A stretch of DNA of 64,000 bases, from NCBI RefSeq assembly GCF_900496995.4, contig NC_044005.1, forward strand, positions 19,473,363-19,537,362, written 5' to 3'. Of the stretch, positions 1 to 14,900 are shown one piece after another. Position 1 is the first letter of the stretch, and every line of letters starts with the position of its first letter. Position numbers and translations under genes: made by a program. Below the pieces are notes generated by a model. It saw nothing but the letters and a program-made list of their open reading frames with translations. It was not told the origin of the DNA and searched no databases. This DNA comes from Aquila chrysaetos chrysaetos (Eukaryota > Chordata > Aves > Accipitriformes > Accipitridae).

Positions 1-2877
1 TTGGAATGACATTATATTAAAAAGATAGATATATTCAGGAAAACAGTTAGGAAGTACAGATAAGTACCAGCTTTGGTAAAACTTCTAAATGGATCTTGGG
101 TCTGGTTTTAATAAGTAACATAAAATTGTTAGGTAACATCTTCATTTAGTATATATATCTGTGTAGTACCACTCCAGTAAAGTTAAGCAGATACATACTA
201 CCTGATTAATTTGGCCCAGCTGATTTGCAACATATCTCATTGCCTAGGCAACAACAATTTTCAGGAAGGCCAGGTTTGGAGGGTGAATATTTTTTTTTAT
301 TCAGAAATTGTGATCAATTGTTGCCATGTGAAGCTCTAAGTCATTAACCATTTCTACATGCTGTTCTCAGCGCACTGGTTGAGTATGGGTGACTGTGTGC
401 AATGAGGTGCTGATCTTTGCTAAGGTGATTGGAATGGGACTGGTTCTAAGCCTCAGCTTTATAACTGACTGTAAAGAATATGCTCTATTTCCCCTGAATC
501 CTACAGCTCATGCTAGGAAAAAGGCGTGTTGAGAGGAATGTTACTTTATCCTGTTAAAAAACCCTGCTGCTCTCAAGAGGCATACCCTTGCCTGTCATAT
601 CACTTAGAGATTCACTAGTTTCTATCTTTAAGCCTTGTCTGCTAACAAAATTAGTTACTGTATATCAAGGTAAGAGTTAAATATTCAACAGTAATGCTTG
701 GAAAAAGTGACCAATACCATCCATCTTTGACAAATAATCTGCAACCCAACATGAAGCAAGAAAAACGCAGTTCCAGACAAGATTTAATAAAGAGGTTGCC
801 TTGTCTTCCAGATGACTTGTATGATGGACAGAGTAGCCTCTTTGCACCCCCCTATTGTTTGTGTGTCCTGGGCTACTTGTTACCTCCCTGTTTCTTTTGT
901 TTACAGTGTGCCTCTGTCTCTGCCTTTTTCCTCCCTGAGCTCAGACCTCTATCTCCATAACTCCAAGCTGGACTGACCTTCGTAGGGCTTGCTTCCTTGG
1001 TTTGTCTGACTGCATCCTCTGGCAATATGGGAGTTTGGATGCCTTTTCTCCTCTCACCAGCTCTTTTCAATTTATGTACTTGCTGTATCTCTCAATTGTA
1101 CCTTAAACTCTCTCTCAATTTTCAACCTTAAATAAGATTTTCCTGTTCTCAGTCTGAGACAAAATAATCTAACTTCAGAATCATAAAACACAACAAATGC
1201 ACAAATGGTTTCCTTGACTTGTAAGATGCAGACTCCTCTGAACCTCGGTATCTATACCTACATGTAGAGAGATATATATATCTCCTCTTTTAATATTACA
1301 GATAGGCTTGGATTAAGTATAGTTTTTCTAATTATTTCCTCCTTAATTTCTGACAGCAGAACCACCAACTAGCCTTGCAAAGTTACGTATCTTTACATTA
1401 AATTGTTGATTGAACTATGGTTTATAATGCATTTTTACAATCTGCAGAGCATAATCTCTTTAGAGAAAAAGAAGGAAGTGCACTAAGTGAAATATTTTGT
1501 ATTACCTTAAAACTTTCAAAATGAAAAAGCAAATCTGTAAATTTCACAGATATTTAAATATGAGCATAGATTCTTTACAGGCCCACATTGTAAATTATTC
1601 ATTACCCAAGAAAATGGAAAAATGTCATTAAAGTGTCAGAAAGATTACACTTTGAGATGCTGTGGGTGTGTCCATAGCGCTGTGCTAAACCACACCAGAT
1701 GAAAATTAATCAAAAAAATATATAATAACACAAAAGGATTAACACATCCTTCAGAATTGTCAGTGTGACTGCTTTGCCTTTACATGTGTCAAGTAAATTA
1801 ATGAAATAAAACTAAAAACATATCATATTTGTGGTTTTAAAAATGGATCACCTGAGAATAAACAGCCTGTAAAAAGTACTGCTGCTAAGGGTGACAAACA
1901 AGTTGGTTTGAAGACTGCAAAGTAGTTAATAACAGTTTCTGATGTCACAGATTACAGGTCTGTTTCTCCAGTGGTACTGATACACTAATAAGAATATGGT
2001 TTAATGCAGTTGACTTTTCAAAGTGTAATCTAGAGACTTGCTTGCAAGGAACCCAAAGACTCTTAAGAAATACAGTCTTGCATTGTTTGTATCACTTTTG
2101 CCCTATTTCCAGTTTAAAGTTTGATAATAAGAATGGGTGGTGGCATGTACAGGTTCATTGGCCAAAAAAGTGCAGGGGTCACTACTTAACACTGCTGGGC
2201 AGGTTTTTTTAGATACTGTCACGCAGATAGCTTACCCAAACCTACTGCTGCACTAACAGGAACAGCAGGGTAACTTGAAACATGAGCCAGCCCACGGGCT
2301 GCCTTTGCTGATACATAATGGAAAGTAATCTAAACTAATTATAATCTAACAAACCCTTTGTATACTATGCCTTGCCCTAGTATGAATATGGTTACAGAAG
2401 TTTGTTAACGTAAACATGGTTTAAAATGACCTGCTGCTTAATGATCAAGCTGATTTGAAATTCTGCCAAGAGACTTCTGTGAAAAGCACAAACTTCTCTG
2501 AAAATTTACTCCGTTTGATTTTCCAGCCAGGCCTCTCAGTTATACTTGTGATGTTTTATTTGAAGAATCAATTAATGATCCCTGTTCTCCCCATCTGCTA
2601 TGAATCATTTCAAGGCACAGAAGTGCTTTGTGTACTTTCAGACAGCGGCTCATCCAGCGAATTAAGATTTAACTTTACATTTGAAATACAGGGTATTTGC
2701 CTTTGAAGTTTATGCACCTTTAGATGAGGGCTGCAAATAGAAATTTAAATTAGTTTCCATTTGTGTTCACTCTGCTGCTTAAAGCAGCTAGCCTATACTC
2801 AAGATCCTGCAGATTGTGTCAGGATGAGAAACTGATGATAGAATCAATGTATTTTTGATGCAATCTTGTTTACTTGC

Positions 2878-2896
2878 AAAAAAAAAAAAAAAAAAA
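2878..2896 (+). repeat. Poly(A) run, 19 bases
   Basis: Nineteen consecutive A residues. The upstream flank does not match a CR1 or SINE that I know, so this may be a simple homopolymer or the tail of an old retrocopy. Confidence 0.8.
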
Positions 2897-3539
2897 GACA
2901 CACAACATTTAGTCTTTCCCCGTATATTAAGAACAAATAACAGAAAGCAATTGCCAGTTCCAAAGCAGCCATTTCAGACAGCGCTGCGTGTTAGTGTGAC
3001 ATGTCTTGCACAGGCTCCCTGAACTTCCACCACTGCATTTGTAATATTTTACACTGCTCTGGGACAGAATAAATTGTTTCTCAGATGGAGAAATATGGGC
3101 AGAGACTAGTGAATAATTCACACTGGGGTCCTGCCCTTGCATGGGCACAATCTATGCAAGATCTGAGCTGTTTAGGCTTTTTTATCCTGCAAAGGATGAG
3201 GCCTCGTGACTTCATGCACCCTTCCAACTCCTTGGGTCATATCCTAATACCTGCATACCCTGCCCCATCATCTTACAAAAACACATGACCAAGAAGCTTT
3301 AGAACAGCCACCTCATTTACGTGTACCTTTGGCAAGATACGCTACACACCTAAGAGGAGACAAGGACCTTTACTGAGATTTAAAAATGCCACTTTCATGC
3401 CATTGACTTTGCTGACAGGAATACTCACCAGCTTCTGTAAGAAGAGACAGCAAATGATCTACCAGAGGTGGTTTTCGTATATGATGACAAGAAGTGCTTA
3501 TTCAAGAAATTGAAAAAAACCCATGAGGGTGGTATTTAA

Positions 3540-6120
3540 ATATAGTTTCCCACACTGAGCTACAGAAGATCTTTAAAACTGCTCCACAATTCTCTGGGCT
3601 GGGTCCAGCCACCAGTTCTCTGCCTTGGCCTCTTCTGGCACTGAGACAGCCCAAGGATGCAGGAGGACCTTGCCTGCAGGCCACAAATGCCAGCCTCTCC
3701 CTGCCCTCTGAAGCAGCACTGGCCAGCTAGCAGAGTACTGCACACGGGAGCCAAGGTGATGAGTATTGGCTGAATAAAAATTGCTAAAGTAAGGAAAATT
3801 TTTCTTCCCAGTCTTACTTATGCAGAATGAAAGTGGAAGTCCATAGGACAAAGTACAGTGACTTGTACTGCTTTGATTGCAAGGCAGCAGCCACAGGTGC
3901 TTATTTTGATAAGAAAGTATGTCACTGCCTAGGTTACACCCAGTCATATCATGCATGGTCAAAGGGCTGATGGGGTGCCTGTTCCTCCCAAGGATTTCCA
4001 TCTGGAGGTAAGCAGGTAAGCGATGTTCTGCTCCCTATGCACCATAAAAATAGTACCATGCTCCCCCCAAAAGTGCCATGCTCCTGCTGTCAGGTCATTC
4101 AGGCTACCCCCAGGATTATGCCATTTCTTTTGGGTTCAGATGTCTGCCAGCAGGTGCTAAGTCACTGCATCCATTGCTCCTTACCAAGCAATTCTCCTCA
4201 GATATGCTCACTAAAGGAATGATTGCAGCCTATGTATTTACACAAAGATAAGTGTCCTTGAAATGTGGGTGTCTCGGTAGGCTGTGTCTGGGGAACCTCC
4301 AGTGAATTGTACCTCTCCAAACACTATCAAGAGCAAACATCTTTGCCTCCACAAATACCTCTGATGGAGAGATACTGACTTCTGTTGTTCTATTGCTTCC
4401 TTCAGCTTAGACCAAGAAGTACTGTGAACAGCTCAAAAGGACCGAGCATCATTTCCCTGATGGAACTCCTGGCTTAAGCAGTGCTATTTGGATAACCAGG
4501 TGAATCAATGGCAGGCTCTGCAAGAATACCCCACTGCAACTTCCAGGAGTAAGTGTACCTAAAGTACTGTTAGCAACTGTGCTATGTGATGGCAAATGGT
4601 ATGCACTTGGACTGTTATTTTATCTTGGAGCATCTGTGCTGCCCACATATTAAACGTGAATCTGCATCAAGGATGTCTGGATGGCTTTGTTCTGCAGCAT
4701 CCATTCCAATTGGAAAGGCTCCGTGAAGTTTCAGACAAGTTATGGCTGCACTACTAAGTTTTCATTACTACATACCTGACAACTGTGGTACTATATGGCA
4801 AATATAGTTGTCATGATGATCTGGAAACTGCCCTTGATGGTCCGTTTGGTGCAGCCAGGCTCCTGCAGACACATCTGCACTCTACCTGCAAGAGCTCAGG
4901 GCCTGACTGACCAACACTGAGTAGAGCAGCATGATGAAAAGGAATAGCGATAAGCAGTAATATCCATAATCAGACATATACTCTAAGGCTGACAATGACC
5001 ACAATCCCTATAAAGAAGAGTGCTGCTTTATCCCTAGTGAAGATGCCCAGGCTCTAGAAACCACAGATGTTACATACTTATTTGGTAGACTGCATCACGG
5101 AGCCCATAAATCATCAAAGACAATGTTCACCATCCTTGAACTTGTGAAGGAGAACTTGCATAATTAGTGAGTTATAATCCTGAACAGACAAAGCCCCTTG
5201 TGATGGGACCCAAATGAAGACCTGTACTTCATTCATAGCTCTTCCTCCACTGCCTATACAGAGACAATATAAGACTCTATGCCATGTGAACCTCTGAGGA
5301 CCTCAGCTTGGCAGTAACATGAGGGGTGGAAGACCTGGACAATGTGGCAGTTCAACCAAGCAAATGAGAGTGTTGCTACACTGACTTGATTGTCCAGTCA
5401 TCTGTAGGAATCAGGAATGAACTAGTTTTATAGACAAATGGCAATCACACTGACCATGGGAAGAGAGGTTCTGCAAGTAGTGTGTTGGTGCCCCCAGTTG
5501 CCCTCTCCATTTCTGAACCCGTAACAGTCATTCAAGACCAGCATATGATGTAATCCCACTGGGCAACTGTCCTCATCCACCAGAATAATCTTTGACAAAG
5601 CAGAGAATGAGTTACCCTATAGCCATAGGCTGCAATGGTGCCTACTGTCTAGAAGAAAGATGGGCATTGTGTTCTGAAAAGGAAATCCCCAATTACCTTA
5701 CACTTTTAAATTGAGGGAAAGGATACAGACCCTTATCAAACTGTCCTGGATAGCCTCATTCCACAGCATATGGATGTTTCTGATGCGGACAGTCTATCAT
5801 GGTCTCCTCAGAGCGTCACCATTGGTGGCAGCAGCACCATGGCTGCGCAGCAAGTGCAAGGAAGAAGTTTAGGAGCTCTGCTAGGCTTAGGTCCTAACAC
5901 AGGTCATGTGAAGAACTTCTCATATAAGTTTCTGGTTACAGACTAGATCAGGTATCAGATGACTAAATGCTGTCACTCTGTTAGCTATTCAGTGGCTTAT
6001 ACAATACAGTACTGTGTTCAATGCAGTTACAGCAGAGTGAATATCTCAAACCGCTGCCTTCATGTGCAGTTTCAGCAGAGAACCCAAGATGTTGAAAAAA
6101 TGCACAGTTCACCTTTCTAG
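3540..6120. other. GC-elevated segment, possibly a decayed element
   Basis: This 2.6 kb block is visibly richer in G and C than the DNA on both sides. It contains stop-free stretches longer than is usual around it: plus-strand 4970-5164 (65 codons) and 5710-5943 (78 codons), in different frames, and minus-strand 3573-4001 (142 codons from a Met). I see no reverse transcriptase, integrase or transposase signature and no terminal repeats. It could be an eroded transposon, an old pseudogene, or only a local composition shift. Confidence 0.3.
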
Positions 6121-8937
6121 CTCATAGAATTAATCCTGAACTTTTACTGCTTTTCTCTATGTTCCATGGGTAAACAGAGTAAAACCTGTAGGCCTATCAC
6201 CCTCATACATTTTATCACCGTTAAAGTATTTTTTTTTTAAAAAGCAGCTCATTGTTAAAGAGATGACTCATAGTGCTGCAGCATCAGTTAGCTGACTTGA
6301 AAGAGATGTTAATGTCATCATTTTGATTTTCATTACCAAAAAATAAGAAGGTAAGGGCTGAAAATGTGTTACACAACTATCACCTCATTTTATATTTTTA
6401 AAATATAAATAAGCTACAGAGGTTGGTGTATCTTGGTGTGCTCTACTTCCAAAATTCCATTTTAATACAGATTTGAACCCATATTTTGTATAGAAGCAAC
6501 ACAGAACAAAATTTAAGCTATTACTATTTTTTGTTTATTTATTTATTTAGAGTTTTGTTCCCAGCTACGGTTGAGGTAATATGTGTAAAACCTTGTCTCA
6601 GAGCTTACAGTTTAAGCCTCAAACCTATAGTACTTCTATGAATATAAGAAACAGAGATAAGTAGATAAGTGGTCCTACAGAGTTCAAGGACAGATGGCGT
6701 GCTTAAACATTTGCTGTCTTGTACTTCACCTGTGTAATTGTTTGCATACAAGCCATATAATATACACAGATCTGAGTAAAGAAAGATGTGACAGAAAAGT
6801 TAGTTTAAAGTAAAGACAGAAAAAGTTATAAGCAATACAAATAAGCAATACACATGCTTTTTATAAACGTGTATAGAACAAGCTAACAACCTTGATATAA
6901 AATAAGTTATAATTACTATTGATGAACCATACAGTTCAGAAATAAGGTTTAGCTCTTTTTTTTTGTCTGCTTAGCAACTATTGATCCTTTTTTCTGTTTT
7001 CTCTATACATGCCAGATAGGTAATTGCAATAATATACCTTAAAATTCCATAGCTTCTACTTAGGAGGTGCTTTAAGATACTAAGTTTTGAATAAGCATTT
7101 TTGTTCTTGGATTTTTTTCACATAACTTATTACATATCCTAAGTATGGGGAGTGTGCTAAGTTTTCTTTTATTTTGTTTTCAAATGGGAAAAGACTCTTG
7201 GCTTGTTTGAGCATTAGATTTTGACCTGGCTGAATTTTCTTCCTTCTCTGAAATGGATTTTCACTTTCCATTATATCATAGTACCTTAAGAGTTTCATGG
7301 TGTGGATTAATGCATGAATAAAGTCCAAATAATTCAAAATATTATTACAACAGTATTCTTCAGAAGATAGGATTAAAGCTGCATCAAGCCCAGTATCCTG
7401 ACTTTCATAGTGGCCAATAATGCATACCTAAGGAAGAGTTTAAAATCAGAGCAAACACTGACAAAACTTAGCTGGTATATCCTTTCAGCCTTCCATGACC
7501 TGTGGTTCAGGAACTTCGGAGCCAAGGGTGATTTCTTTGTTTGTAGAGGTTAACATAAAAACTTCTAGCCAAGTGGACTTTATCCCATGTAACTGCAGTT
7601 TGCAGCATGTCATATAGATTCCAGTAGCTACCTCCTAAATTAATTTATTTGGGGAGCTGTCTAGATGCAAAATGCAAGAATTTTGCATGGATTGTTTTAT
7701 TAGGATTCCAGTTCCAAAGCTAATATATTTTAAAGTAACTAAACTATGTTTATATTAGAATGCAATCTGCAAACACAGACATTCCTTTAATCCTAATTCC
7801 ATAAACATATATCCTCTTGAGCCAAGCATCTTAGAAGAGTGTTCCAACTACAATTAATTAGATATGACCGACAAGATCTTCTCCCAAAGAAGGGTCAGAC
7901 TACACAGTATATGCAGTGAAAAGAGACAAGATGAATTAAAAGCACTCAGCAGCTTGCATTAATGGGCTCCAAGTCTAAATGTACAATTAAAATAGAGCAT
8001 TCATATTTGCAAAAAATGAACTGTGAAAACCTATGGGGTTTGTCTCCAAAAGATCAGTTAAATGTGTGGGGTTTTGATTGTGGAGGAAAGGGAGTAGTGA
8101 GTTTGGTTCAAACTTAGGCCTATTTCGCTAGCTTCTCTTTTAATACAATTAGTATGAAGACACATTTTTGGGACCACCTAGAATTTTCAAAATGGAGTAT
8201 TTGGGATCAGCATTTCTGGACAGAAGAAGATAAATCTACAAAACGCGTAATTGCTCAGCTACTTGGAAATAAAAAGATACAAAGAAAAATCATATAGAGC
8301 AGGGTATATTGTATGATATACTGCTATATCATACCTATCAGGGAGTAATTTTAATAATACACAAAGATGTAAGAATATTATCATTTGAATAGAGGCTAAA
8401 GGTGTTTCTCACTACAGAAAGAAGAGAGAGGATTTTCATCAGCTAAAAGGAAGATGAACAGGCATCAGTTACTAGAACCTGCTATGATTTCAGTCAGACT
8501 GATGAAACAGTAGAAGACTGCTATTAAAAAAAAAAGTTGCTACTACTAAAACATTTGAAAAGATAATGGTAGCTAATGACTTTCAAACTCCATTCTCTAC
8601 TGACAGATTTCCCTAATGGAAATCTCTTCTCTATTCTTGTAATACTTCTCTTTGTAAATGAACTGACTTTGACACAGAAAGTTTGGTATACAAGGCTAAT
8701 TTTGAATCTATTAAGCACTTCAGACTGCAGATATATGAGATATACAATCATTGTGTCCATGGGAAAACTGTCAGAAATAATGCAAATTCACTGGAGCATG
8801 AAAATATAAGACTGGAAAGAAGTAGACTTTCTTGCTTGACATAGAAAATATAGTTTACCAGAAGGTATATAAAAGAATAAGAAACCATTTATAAAAATTA
8901 GCAAATCCGTGTCCTCCTGATGAAACAATGAACATGC

Positions 8938-8957
8938 TTTTTTTTTTTTTTTTTTTT
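8938..8957. repeat. Poly(T) run, 20 bases
   Basis: Twenty consecutive T residues followed by a short C run. No associated retroelement is recognisable next to it. Confidence 0.8.
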
Positions 8958-11900
8958 CCCCCATTTACTGGGAAGTTTAAAAACTAAGCATTCTAAGTAG
9001 CTTCAGTTTGGAAAATATTACACAATATTTTCCACTCCTTTTGAAGAAGGAAACCATTGTGATCAGTACTTGGTTTCAAACTCTAGGCAAAAAAAAGTGT
9101 GTGCATATATATATAATACATATGCATTCATTCCATAGTTGATCATATAAAGCAAACTGTTCTTAATTAAAGACTGTTATTTCAAGACTGCATAAATTAA
9201 ACAGAATAAAAGACAGTCCAAAATGAGTATCTTATAGTTCAAAGAATAGAGTGATCTGTATGTGACTTTTCCATGGTTACTAAGTACACAAAAGAAAATA
9301 TGCAAAACAAAGTGTATTAAGTGGGCATTGTTTAGGATATAATCTATGTATATTAAAAATAGCTAAGAATATTAACAGAAATGCACCACCTTCAGTGACC
9401 TTGTGTTCATGAGCTCTGCCGAACTCACACATCTCAAATTTCTTTCTTAAAAATAAACAGGAATAGAGAGGATACCATGCTTCTAAGTGGCCCATTTTGT
9501 TCCCAATAGACATGTATTTTTGATGGACAACCAATTTCTGTCCTTTGTAGTAATTACCAGCTTCAGTGGAAAAGTCAAAGTTTTCCCAGTTTTTAGTTGT
9601 GCTCTAAGGGCTTTCATCATAACATATTAATGAGAAATTTTGGGGGGCACCTTTTTGTTCTAGGTCTGTACGCTGCTTAGCACAAAGGAGTGCCAATCTA
9701 TAGCAAGGGCTCTCCAGCATTACTGCAGTGTGATGTAATCTCTTACCTGCACTGAACACTTGTCCGGTGATTAAAACCATAAGCATATGTTTTCAATTAT
9801 AGATTGAAACGTCTGCTGAAAATAACCTCAATACCACCTATAAAATAATATTTAAAATTAATTAATTAGACCTTTTTGTAATAAATCAGAATACATTTGT
9901 GGTTTCTTTGAAACAGCTTATGAATATTGTAGGTAACTTGACTGCTGGGATATTGACAGCATGAATATGTGGACTTAACAGGTAGATGCAAGACAAGCAA
10001 TATAGACAAGATATAAGCCTCTCCGAAGTAAATAGCTAAAGATTAGCAATGAACATTCTATGAGCAGGGGATAGTAAGATTATTAATAAGATGGATAGGC
10101 AGACTTTCTGTAAATGTTTTGGTTTTATTGTTATTCTAGACAAGGCTCTGTTTTAATAAGACTACACGATTTCTATATTTGTCACTTTTAAGAATCTCAA
10201 CAGGAATAAAGTTGCCAAAATCAAACAGAACAACCAAATCAATAGGGCCAAAACAGATTGAATTGTAGCCCAAATCTTCAACTATGTAAGAGGATGCACT
10301 GTGAAGCTTCAACCCAGAGAGGTAAAAGCATTTGATGATGTGCAGATGTGTAGCATCACCTGTAACTATGACAATAACATCCTTGACTCTGTAACTAAAG
10401 ACAAATGAATGTTGCTGCTACTGTAGCAGAAGCAGGGAGTGGGGGGGGAGGCTGCTCTCCTGGGGTGTGTGGGTGGGGTGAGAAGGCATTTACTTCTGCA
10501 GAGAAAGAGAGGCACTGGGAAGATTAGGCAACTGTTGCCTTAGAGGAGGAATGATTACTTTTTCATGGGATATCTGAAGTCAGAAAGGGTACATAAAAGG
10601 CTACAGAAAGCATGGTCCTGGTCTGGCTTGAAACACAAGATTAAATAAGGGATTAACACTCGCTCTGTGTTTGTCAAAAGCAGGGAGAGACTCATGATTT
10701 TTGCAAAAATCTCCTTCCTCTCCTCCCTATATATCGATCAAAGGATAGCACGCCAGAACTGCAGTGGGTTCATGTCCAATCCCAAAGGATTTATAATTCT
10801 GTTGCTTTGGTACTTGCTATCCAAAAGCAATTATTTTGTCTTATGTATAAACCAAACCAGTACCTCGTGCATGTCCACTGTCTTCAATCACATAGCTTTC
10901 TAAAGAAAAATACTGCTGCACAGTGGAACAGTTCAACTAATTTATTATCTAAAGACTTAGGAAAACAATGGAAAGCTTCTCACAGCAACTCACTATCACC
11001 CAAAAACAAATGCTTTGATGGGAAGAGACCGTAAGGCCACATTGCAGATATATGTTACTCAGAGAACAAGTGATTAAGTTGAAGTCATGCCCTAACTTCT
11101 CTGCATATTGTAATTCTAAGAATCTGTGGAGTTCACCTCATTTGACTTCCCATATTGAAGATGCATCTCACTAGAGCCGAAGGAAGGCAGCACAGAGTCC
11201 AATGGGAAGCAAATCACTTACTACAGAGTTTCTGTAATGACATGGTGGATTTGGTGTAATAAAATCTGGTTGAATAGGAATGTGTTCTTTTGAAGCTGGA
11301 TAGAGATGTGGTATTAAGTGTAAATCTTCATTAAATCCCAGAAAATGCTGTGGGGTGAGGGGGTTGAAGAAGCTTAGAGGTAACAGAGTTATTTACAATG
11401 TCAATATTCTGCACTGCTGTAATGTTCCCCATCAATATGTTAACAAGCAGTCACAACAGAAAAGTAACTTTGAATGTGACATGTTGTAAGGAGGAGGATG
11501 CCAAACCCCACTCTTAGCCAGGCTTAAATGACAGCCAAAGGAAAATTGCTTAATGGGACATTTCTTTGCATAGAAGTCTAACACTTCAGAGGAAACGCAG
11601 ATCCTGAGGAATTTACAAAAGGAGTGTAAAATGCCTTCTGACCAACTGGGGTTTTGATACCCTGTTGAAAGACTGTCACAGCAAACACTTGACATTAGAA
11701 AAGAGGTGTATTGAAACTGAGGGTTCTAACATCTAAATAACTTAGTTTTCCCCTATAAGCCCTTTACCTAAGAAAAATGAAAGAAATGAGGCTGTGCATG
11801 GATTACTGAAAGCTCAAAGAACTGCTAGTACCTAGTGCATAACCTGTACCTACAGCAAATATTTTACTGGACATTTTGAGGTGGGGGGGACTAGTGCTTC

Positions 11901-14900
11901 ACATTCTGGGTTTGCCTATGAAATAGGGGCAGATACAACAAAAGCATGGAGGAGATAAAACGTAACAATTCTTCACTCTCTTTTTTAACTAAATCATTAT
12001 GGGTCATCAGATGAAACTAGCAAATGGCAAAGTCAAAGCAAACAAATGGTGGTCTTTATTCATAGACTGCATAGTTAAACCTTAGAAGGTTCTTATAAGT
12101 TTGTCGTGACACTAAACAGCTGCTATTGGGCAGTGCTGGAGATGGGATGCTGAGCTAGACATACTGAAGTTTCTATCCTGTATCTCAATAAATCAGTGTG
12201 GCATGAAAAATTTAAGAAAAACAGTAATGAAATGATAGAATTGCTGAGTACCAGTTACCGGCTAGCACTAGTCCCAAGTCATACAGTTTACAGTACCAGT
12301 GTCAATTATGCAACTTCAGTTAAAAATCCCCATTTTTTCAGATGTATTGAAAATTTGTAATTTATTATTACAGATACTGGTTTTACTACCTGATTTTTCA
12401 CAGTAGTATTTTATATCTGGTGTGTGTTCCTGGAATCATGTTTATCTGCTGTTTTTATAATCCTTTTTTTTTTTTTTCATTCTTTAAAACTAAGGGTAAT
12501 CTTTCAGATCTTTCGTCAAAACAATTTCCTGGTCCTTTTAAAGAAGCTTTTAGTTGTAATGCTGCTTATATTAAATCGTATTTTATATTATACTGTGTTA
12601 AGAGGTGTCTTCCAGTCACCTGATATAGTACTTGAAACTAATGAGAGTTTTCGTATTTTTTCTGAGGAGCTCCAAGTTCCTTCTGAACTCCAGGAGATAT
12701 ACCACCTGAGTCTGGAATACATTTCTCTTAATTTATCTATCTGTTTCAAAATTTTCTCTTCTGTTATTTCAATTCATGGGACCATCTTATCTTTTTAAAT
12801 TTAAAAGAGTAGGTTCAAAATCAATAATCATACAACTTTTGTCAAGGTAAAGGGAAAAGGAAAAAATGAATCTCTGCAATATTGTTCACTTCATTAAACC
12901 TCTTTTTGCTCTATGGTAATTTAACAGATGCAATATCTTTAAATATGTTAGTAGAAAAAAAGTTGTGGAAATGAACTTCTTAGTTTTCATTTATGCTTTT
13001 CAAAAACTGCCCTTCTCCCTTCATTTCACGTGGCACTTCTTTTCACTTACCTCCTTTTCAGTAGGCTCTCTTTAAGAACTACAATGCATACCTTTAAGTT
13101 CTGCCATTTAATCACTTTTTTTCTCATATTTTTGTCTCCTTCTTTGGGGGTGGAAAGCAGATGCATGGCTTCTGCAACTATCAGGATGTACTCATGGCCT
13201 CCATGCTGAGTTAAAAGTTTTAATTTCCTCATCTCTAGCTTTCAGATCATCTTCATTAGCTTCTCCTTTCTCAAGTCCCCTTCTCCAAAGTTTACAGTCA
13301 ATTTTCAAAATAGTGAGAATTCACATGTGAGTCTTCTGAAAAGGATTTTGAGTTTAATTACACTGCAGTCAGTATTACTCAGAGGTTTAATGATACCATT
13401 ATGTAGAACAGCCCTCTGTGTTTCTTCCAACAAATTTGAAAATAATTTCAAATTATTGTGCGTGAGGATTAGGATCCAAAAATCAATTCTTGCTATTAAC
13501 TAGAAATTCCATCTCTGCCTAACTTAAGCATTTAAAAAAATTGAAATATAAAAAAAATTGAAATTGAAATAAACCCCTATTTCTGTTTTAATAGATGCTG
13601 CTTCCTTTCCCCTCTGGACAGTGTTCATTCATTTTCCTTTTCCTCATCAGAAACTGAGTAACATAACAAATATTTTTATTGTTTCATTGTTATAGCCATG
13701 TAGATTTTTAATAATTAAACTTTTGAAAGTGTTGTCTGGAATAGTAGTTTTAACTGTACTGTAACTGAAGAAAAAATAAACAAATGAATTTTCAGTGAAG
13801 AAATGAATGCTAACTGAAACAGGACTTAAGTTTAATCAAAGATGTAACCCTGGAGTCAGTAACACATCTTCATTTTTATGCACGCTTTCAAGAAACGATC
13901 CATTTCCTGACAGAGTTGTACCACTTCCGTTAAAGAGAATTATCAAGCTTGGATGCTTAGCATAACTTCTCCTTTCATGGTAAGACATTAAGTGGTTTTA
14001 GAGAGATAAAACTGTTGGCCAGAGCAGTTTCATACAAAAATGCTTTAAACAGCAAATTTACCTACCCAATCTATTTTTCTGATAGTTATCAAGCACAAAA
14101 TGTTCAATTGCAGATTTAAAAAAAAAAAAAACCACAGAGAATATATGTAAACTAGAAACTAGAACTAATACTGTACTAAAATCTCACACAAAAGCTGTTT
14201 CATGCCATGACCGTCTTTCACAGGGAGTCCTTCCCTAAATTCATTTCTTGGTTTCCAAAATTTGATGCTCTTTTTCCCTTGCTGTGCAAATGTTCTCCAT
14301 GGAGTGATTAAGGGGAACATTTTGTATCATCTGGCTTTCCAACATTTGTACTTTGAAAATAACACCTATTTCTGTAACAATTCAATGACCATAAGAAAGT
14401 GCCAGACGCCTCCAACACCAGCTCCATAGAAACTACGTGTTTCATATGCAGCTCTTCTTCAGAAAGAAAGTAAATCAAGTACCTCAAAACTGTCAAGCAG
14501 TGACACCCTGGAAGGATGCAGCTACAGCACTAATTTTCTTCTTTCTTTCTCTCTCTCTCTCATTTCCTCTCAGAAGTCTGTACTCTGAGCATTTCAATTT
14601 CACCTCAGCCCTCAAACCAGCTTGGCACACCACCACTTTTAGAACCAAAAAGGAAATGTTGTGACACTTTTTCTTAAATGAAGTTCAATAATATATTTCC
14701 ATGTGGGTATTTCCCACAACATTTTTCCCTCCCTCTCTTCACAATTAGGAATGGCAAGTAAATACACATATTTCTGAACAGTTGTGTTGTGGGGTAGAGA
14801 AGGGACATCTATCTTTAGAATTCTGTTACTCCGTGTTCCCAAACTTACAGCTCATGCTCAGCCGAAACATTGAACTGTTGGTTGATTGACCTGTCAGGTC

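Noticed and set aside
12424..12798. 124-codon plus-strand hydrophobic frame
   Set aside because: Driven by T-rich DNA (Phe, Leu, Ile codons), with no motif and an overlapping second frame of 67 codons.
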